This document shows, piece by piece, positions 42,679-45,821 of a stretch of 45,821 bases of DNA (positions are counted from its first letter, which is position 1; the number at the start of each line of letters is the position of its first letter). A program made the position numbers and the translations under genes. This DNA is from Amylibacter sp. (GTDB lineage Bacteria > Pseudomonadota > Alphaproteobacteria > Rhodobacterales > Rhodobacteraceae), in NCBI GenBank assembly GCA_021775375.1, contig JAJFHY010000254.1, positions 1-45,821 on the forward strand, read 5' to 3'. The notes under the pieces are model-generated. The model worked only from the letters and a program-made list of their open reading frames with translations, had not been told where the DNA came from and searched no databases.

Positions 42679-42700
42679 TCAACTGATCAACGCAACACAC
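42660..42700. mobile_element. Orphan IS30-type terminal inverted repeat
   Basis: The stretch TGGCGGGCTCAACTGATC and the following AACGCAACAC resemble the IS30 end (IS30: TCAATTGGTCAACGCAACAG, from memory). No matching opposite end is visible within the window, so only one end of the element survives. The outer boundary is approximate. Confidence 0.55.
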
Positions 42701-42852
42701 TGTGCAAACTTCTCAACCGGTGTTTGATATTGCAAGGTCTTTCTGTGCCTTTTGTTTAGCTACCTAGAAATGGCACTAAGTTTTGCTTGTGAATGGACAA
42801 TCAGATCGGTTCCAAGTGGCAGATATTGTCTGAGCAAACGGTTAGTGTAATC
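42679..42852 (-). pseudogene. IS30-family transposase C-terminal remnant
   Basis: The last 58 codons of an IS30-type transposase remain. The minus strand reads YTNRLLRQYLPLGTDL, then a TAG stop, then LNKRHRKTLQYQTPVEKFA, ending CVALIS. These match the conserved NRLLRQYxPKGTD and LNxRPRKTLxYxTPxE blocks of the IS30 catalytic C-terminus. The catalytic DDE core and N-terminus are missing, and one internal stop is present, so it is inactive. The 3' end contains TCAACTGATCAACGCAACAC on the plus strand, very close to the terminal repeat of IS30 as I remember it, so this is the element's end. Confidence 0.85.
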
Positions 42853-43196
42853 AATGATCAGATTGAGAACTGGCGTGAGCGTTTCTACGTCAACGAACGC
42901 TTCCAATTCTTGCCGTATCTGATCCGTAAATCTGGACAGCTCTTCACCAATGAGCGAGCTATGAACAAGCATTGATTGGATGAGGTGAGCATTTCGATGG
43001 CGCGTTCACAATAGCGGTTCAGCAGATATTGCAATCTTGCTATCGATGTTTCCCCTTCGGCGGGCGTGCAAATGTAAGAAAATGCCAGAGCGATCAGCGC
43101 TAGTTGGCGAACTAGTGTCCTATGTGGAATGGGAAACTGAAGTACAGTATAGGCCAAGGCAAGGGCGGCTAGCAAGCTTCGTGTAGCCCACGGCAT
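42853..43196 (-). pseudogene. Frameshifted, IS-truncated gene of unknown function
   Basis: Two overlapping minus-strand frames look like one broken gene. The first starts at 43196 (MPWATRSLLAALALAYTVL, a hydrophobic N-terminus, then RLQYLLNRYCERAIE). The second frame continues from about 42995 (NAHLIQSMLVHSSLIGEELSRFTDQIRQELEAF) and runs straight into the IS30 remnant. A one-base slip near 42995 would join them. No family is recognised, and it could be a membrane-anchored protein. The evidence is frame continuity only. Confidence 0.4.
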
Positions 43197-43256
43197 ACCC
43201 TACTAGAAGGAATACCGAAGCTCAAATTAAACATTTGGCTGATAGCAAAGAACGTT

Positions 43257-43616
43257 ATGAACATTGCTTCCCAAATGGTACTGTGGGGATTGTTTGATGA
43301 CTATGGCCCTTTCACAAGCATTACAACCATGGATGACGTGAGAGAGGCTTATCATGCTTCATTGCGCAACTGGAACACGCTGGTTGACTTACACGGCGAA
43401 GACAGCCCAGAGGCAAAGCATTTCCAGCAAGGCACGGTTAATGTGCTCATGCAGCGCGAGGGTGATGCAGCACAAGCATTACTAGAAATTGAACCGGTAA
43501 CGCCTGTTGAATTGTTGTGTAAGATTGTAGCCGTAAAGAATGGTGATGCTGATTTCATTCACGAAAACGGGATACTGCTTTTAGACCAAGCAAGACGGCT
43601 ATTGAGCTCGACATGA
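43257..43616 (+). CDS. Small hypothetical protein
   Basis: A 119-aa ORF starting MNIASQMVLWGLFDDYGPF and rich in acidic and alanine residues (EAYHASLRNWNTLVDLHGEDSPEAKHFQQGT). No signal peptide, membrane helix or known motif is seen; the composition is that of a soluble helical protein. It converges on the RTX gene with a five-base gap, so the two stops nearly touch. Coding is supported by length and balanced composition only, and the ribosome binding site is weak. Confidence 0.5.
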   Translation: MNIASQMVLWGLFDDYGPFTSITTMDDVREAYHASLRNWNTLVDLHGEDSPEAKHFQQGTVNVLMQREGDAAQALLEIEPVTPVELLCKIVAVKNGDADFIHENGILLLDQARRLLSST

Positions 43617-43621
43617 AGGTT

Positions 43622-45821
43622 TTACAAAATAAAATCATCAGCACCCATATCTGCAAGCAATGTGTTGCGCAGTAATATGATATCATTGCCGCCCAAATCA
43701 ATGCGAACTTCATTGTTGACCTGCCCCATGACCGCCTGAACGTCAGCGTATGTGGCAAAACCAAAGCTTGATAGATCAACCTGATCGTTACCAAAGTCAT
43801 CGAAATCTAATACATTATCCAGCTCATTACCTGCCAAGAAGACGAAGAGATCGTCACCCGCATCACCGTACAGCCCGTCTGTTCCTGCACCACCGTTAAT
43901 CGTGTCATTGCCATTGCCGCCGCGGATATCATCGTTCCCTCCAGCCCCATTGATACTGTCATTACCGGTGTCACCGAGAATTTTGTTGATACCACTGTTT
44001 CCAGTGATGGTGTCGTCATGGATTGAACCCCTGACATTTTCGATGTCGGTGTAGGTATCGCCTTGGGCATAGCCATTTACGCCCGTGCCAGTCAAATCAA
44101 CGGTTACGCTCGCATCACTGTCGTTATACATCGCCCAGTCAATGCCTGTGCCACCATCCAGCGCATCCGCACCGCGACCGCCAAACAGAAAATCGTTACC
44201 TGCGTCGCCGAAGAGGAAATCGTCGCCGTTGAAGCCACGCAGAATATCGGCCGCGCCCATCCCGTGTATCTCATTCGCGCCCGCCGAGCCTGTGATATTA
44301 TCGCCGCGCATATCGGAACCAATGACGTTTTCGATATTGATTAATGTATCGTTATGCGCCTCACCACCGATGTTCACGCTGGTTACCAGATTAATCGTTT
44401 GGGCATTGGTCGATGAGCTGTAATCGATAGTATCGATACCTGCACCCCCGTCAACCGTGTCACCGCCCGAGCCGCTGGTGAATATATCATCACCGTCGCC
44501 ACCCATCAGTGTATCCACACCTACACCGCCATCAAGTGTGTCATTGCCTACTTCACCATAAAGAGTGTCATCGCCAATACCACCTTTTAGGGTATCATTG
44601 CCTTCGAGGCCCTTGATCAAGTTGTTCTTAATATCCCCGTCTAATATATCGTTACCGATAGTACCAAGATGCGCCATCGTAAATACAACACGCATTATTT
44701 CGTAGTCTTGGGTAAAATTGAGAGTAACACCTTGCGCGATTTCGACGGGTACCAATGTTTCTTCCAGCAGAAGAGAATAGAGCGTAGCTTCCGCACTTTG
44801 GTCAAATCCAGAACCAAAATTTGCGGCAGATGTTAAATCCAACACGCCATACTTATCGCGCCAATCTGACTCTACGTAAGTGGTAAGGCTTGTCACTTCG
44901 ACAGAATAATAGTCATACACTGATCCAGCGATAGAAATGTCTGTGCTGTAGCTTCCCGTGATATCATTCACTGATGCGTATAAAACAATTTCGTTCTCAT
45001 CTTCGAACGCATTGATATTGATATCCGCGCTCCGGGAATTGTTTTGATATCCGTTTAATACTTTCTTGCCGACAATGTTTTCCGATAAGAGCTTAAACAT
45101 AGCCCCTCCTGCTAGAATTTGAGTATACCCGTTAGGGTCTCCACTATAGCCATCCGCAGTTTGAGTTGTGAGTTTGCCTGCATGGGTGGAGCCCAAAAGC
45201 TCCATTGTATAGGCAGTAACAGCATCAACACCCGCGCCTGCCAATTCTGAGAATAACTGTATGATCGCGGAAGGGAGTTGGGCTCCATAGTCAAAATTAT
45301 TTTCTAATCTTGCTTGATAATCTGTCTCGAAATTCTCATCGGTTCTCGCATTGAAATTCGCATTTGAAACTGTGAAACTTGTTTCAGTCTCATATAGGTT
45401 CTTTGCCTCGTCACGTGTAAGAGACGCAATACTCGCCCCTGCAAGGATGTCGAATTGTTTGCCAATTAAGCCGAGGTCAGCAGCGCGGGTTTCCCAGACA
45501 TTTACAGCGTCGCTTATCAAATGCCCATTAGAAGATTCGCTTAGGCCATCATCCAACGATGCATAGGTTTGTACATATCGCTGCCAAAGCAGTGTATCCA
45601 CTGCATCAATACCAGCGGCATCAAACTGATTTGCAAAAACAGCCGTATCGTCGAAAGAACCAGAGAATGGATCGCTAGGGGTATCTAACTGGAATCGTCC
45701 CATTTGCACCGCAATGTGGGGAGCAATACCCTCCAAATTTGTACCGTTCGCATTCAAATCACCGGTAGTTTTAGCAATTTCTGATGCAATCGAATTGTAG
45801 AGTTTCCCAAGACTAGTAACG
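43622..45821 (-). CDS. RTX (hemolysin-type calcium-binding) protein, N-terminus outside window
   Basis: A large secreted-type protein; at least 733 codons are present, and the frame stays open to the right edge (VTSLGKLYNSIASEI...), so the ORF-track TTG start at 45757 is not the true start. The C-terminal part has many nonapeptide repeats of the GGxGxDxLx type (LKGGIGDDTLYGEVGNDTL, MGGDGDDIF, INGAGGNDDIRGGNGNDTI) that bind calcium, interspersed with VDLTGTGVNGYAQGD-type linkers. It ends LADMGADDFIL, the hydrophobic tail expected of a type I secretion signal. The N-terminal half has no recognised enzyme domain. No type I transporter genes are in the window. It may be an adhesin or a surface or lytic protein. 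Confidence 0.88.
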   Translation of the reverse strand, partial: VTSLGKLYNSIASEIAKTTGDLNANGTNLEGIAPHIAVQMGRFQLDTPSDPFSGSFDDTAVFANQFDAAGIDAVDTLLWQRYVQTYASLDDGLSESSNGHLISDAVNVWETRAADLGLIGKQFDILAGASIASLTRDEAKNLYETETSFTVSNANFNARTDENFETDYQARLENNFDYGAQLPSAIIQLFSELAGAGVDAVTAYTMELLGSTHAGKLTTQTADGYSGDPNGYTQILAGGAMFKLLSENIVGKKVLNGYQNNSRSADININAFEDENEIVLYASVNDITGSYSTDISIAGSVYDYYSVEVTSLTTYVESDWRDKYGVLDLTSAANFGSGFDQSAEATLYSLLLEETLVPVEIAQGVTLNFTQDYEIMRVVFTMAHLGTIGNDILDGDIKNNLIKGLEGNDTLKGGIGDDTLYGEVGNDTLDGGVGVDTLMGGDGDDIFTSGSGGDTVDGGAGIDTIDYSSSTNAQTINLVTSVNIGGEAHNDTLINIENVIGSDMRGDNITGSAGANEIHGMGAADILRGFNGDDFLFGDAGNDFLFGGRGADALDGGTGIDWAMYNDSDASVTVDLTGTGVNGYAQGDTYTDIENVRGSIHDDTITGNSGINKILGDTGNDSINGAGGNDDIRGGNGNDTINGGAGTDGLYGDAGDDLFVFLAGNELDNVLDFDDFGNDQVDLSSFGFATYADVQAVMGQVNNEVRIDLGGNDIILLRNTLLADMGADDFIL

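Noticed and set aside
42793-42975. Plus-strand ORF MDNQIGSKWQIL...
   Set aside because: It is antisense to the IS30 remnant and the truncated gene, whose minus-strand translation has recognisable transposase motifs.
43807-44423. Repetitive plus- and minus-strand ORFs over the RTX repeats
   Set aside because: They are alternate-frame readings of the calcium-binding nonapeptide repeats; the DNA repeats here are coding, not a CRISPR array or satellite.

Overview
The window looks like chromosomal DNA of an aerobic, probably marine, alphaproteobacterium. The inference rests on the tripartite (TTT and TRAP) transporters, GcvA-like LysR regulators, an MttB-like protein next to a dimethylglycine-dehydrogenase-like protein, and an RTX protein. 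Base composition is moderate, lowest by eye in the left third and clearly higher at 40.5-42.2 kb. The taxonomic guess is weak, and nothing here fixes genus or family. No rRNA, tRNA or CRISPR array was seen.

Region 1 (1-16.7 kb, minus strand except the last gene) is an almost complete aryl polyene (APE) pigment cluster in the canonical apeC-D-E-F-G-H-I-J-K-L-M-N-O-P-Q-R order. The ape symbols are used by homology and gene order, from memory of the gammaproteobacterial nomenclature. Most genes overlap or abut by a few bases, which suggests one long operon. It encodes head-group activation (ApeH), two carrier proteins (ApeE/F), ketosynthases (ApeO with the half-size partner ApeC; ApeR, cut by the window edge), a ketoreductase (ApeQ), dehydratases (ApeI/P), a thioesterase, acyl- and glycosyltransferases, and an export set (LolA-like, MMPL, lipoprotein). 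Two extra enzymes are inserted: an MIO aromatic-amino-acid ammonia lyase between J and K, and a flavin enzyme with halogenase hallmarks between M and N. A divergent phosphopantetheinyl transferase at 16.1 kb can activate the carrier proteins.

Region 2 (16.8-23.8 kb) is a LacI regulator divergent from tctABC and two genes resembling sauS (acylating sulfoacetaldehyde dehydrogenase) and sauT (sulfoacetate-CoA ligase). A near-perfect LacI-type operator lies between regulator and transporter. The simplest reading is uptake of a small organic acid such as sulfoacetate, activation to the CoA ester and reduction to the aldehyde.

Region 3 (24.1-30.4 kb) holds a PhnZ/TmpB-like HD-domain oxygenase coupled to an AllA-like cupin, a LysR regulator, an MttB-superfamily methyltransferase and a DMGDH-like flavoprotein. 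It may degrade a methylated amine, betaine or amino-phosphonate. No corrinoid protein is present.

Region 4 (30.5-40.4 kb) is a minus-strand operon (PLP aminotransferase, TRAP transporter DctPQM, a crotonase lacking both hydratase glutamates, a class III CoA-transferase) divergent from an FAD/Fe-S 2-hydroxyacid dehydrogenase and a GntR regulator. A 20-bp perfect palindrome sits in the divergent promoter. The substrate is unknown.

Region 5 (40.5-45.8 kb) is more mosaic. It has a higher-GC divergent SDR/LysR pair, the SDR lacking the YxxxK motif, then a gene-poor stretch with an orphan IS30-family end and a broken reading frame, a small unknown gene, and a large RTX calcium-binding protein that runs off the right edge.
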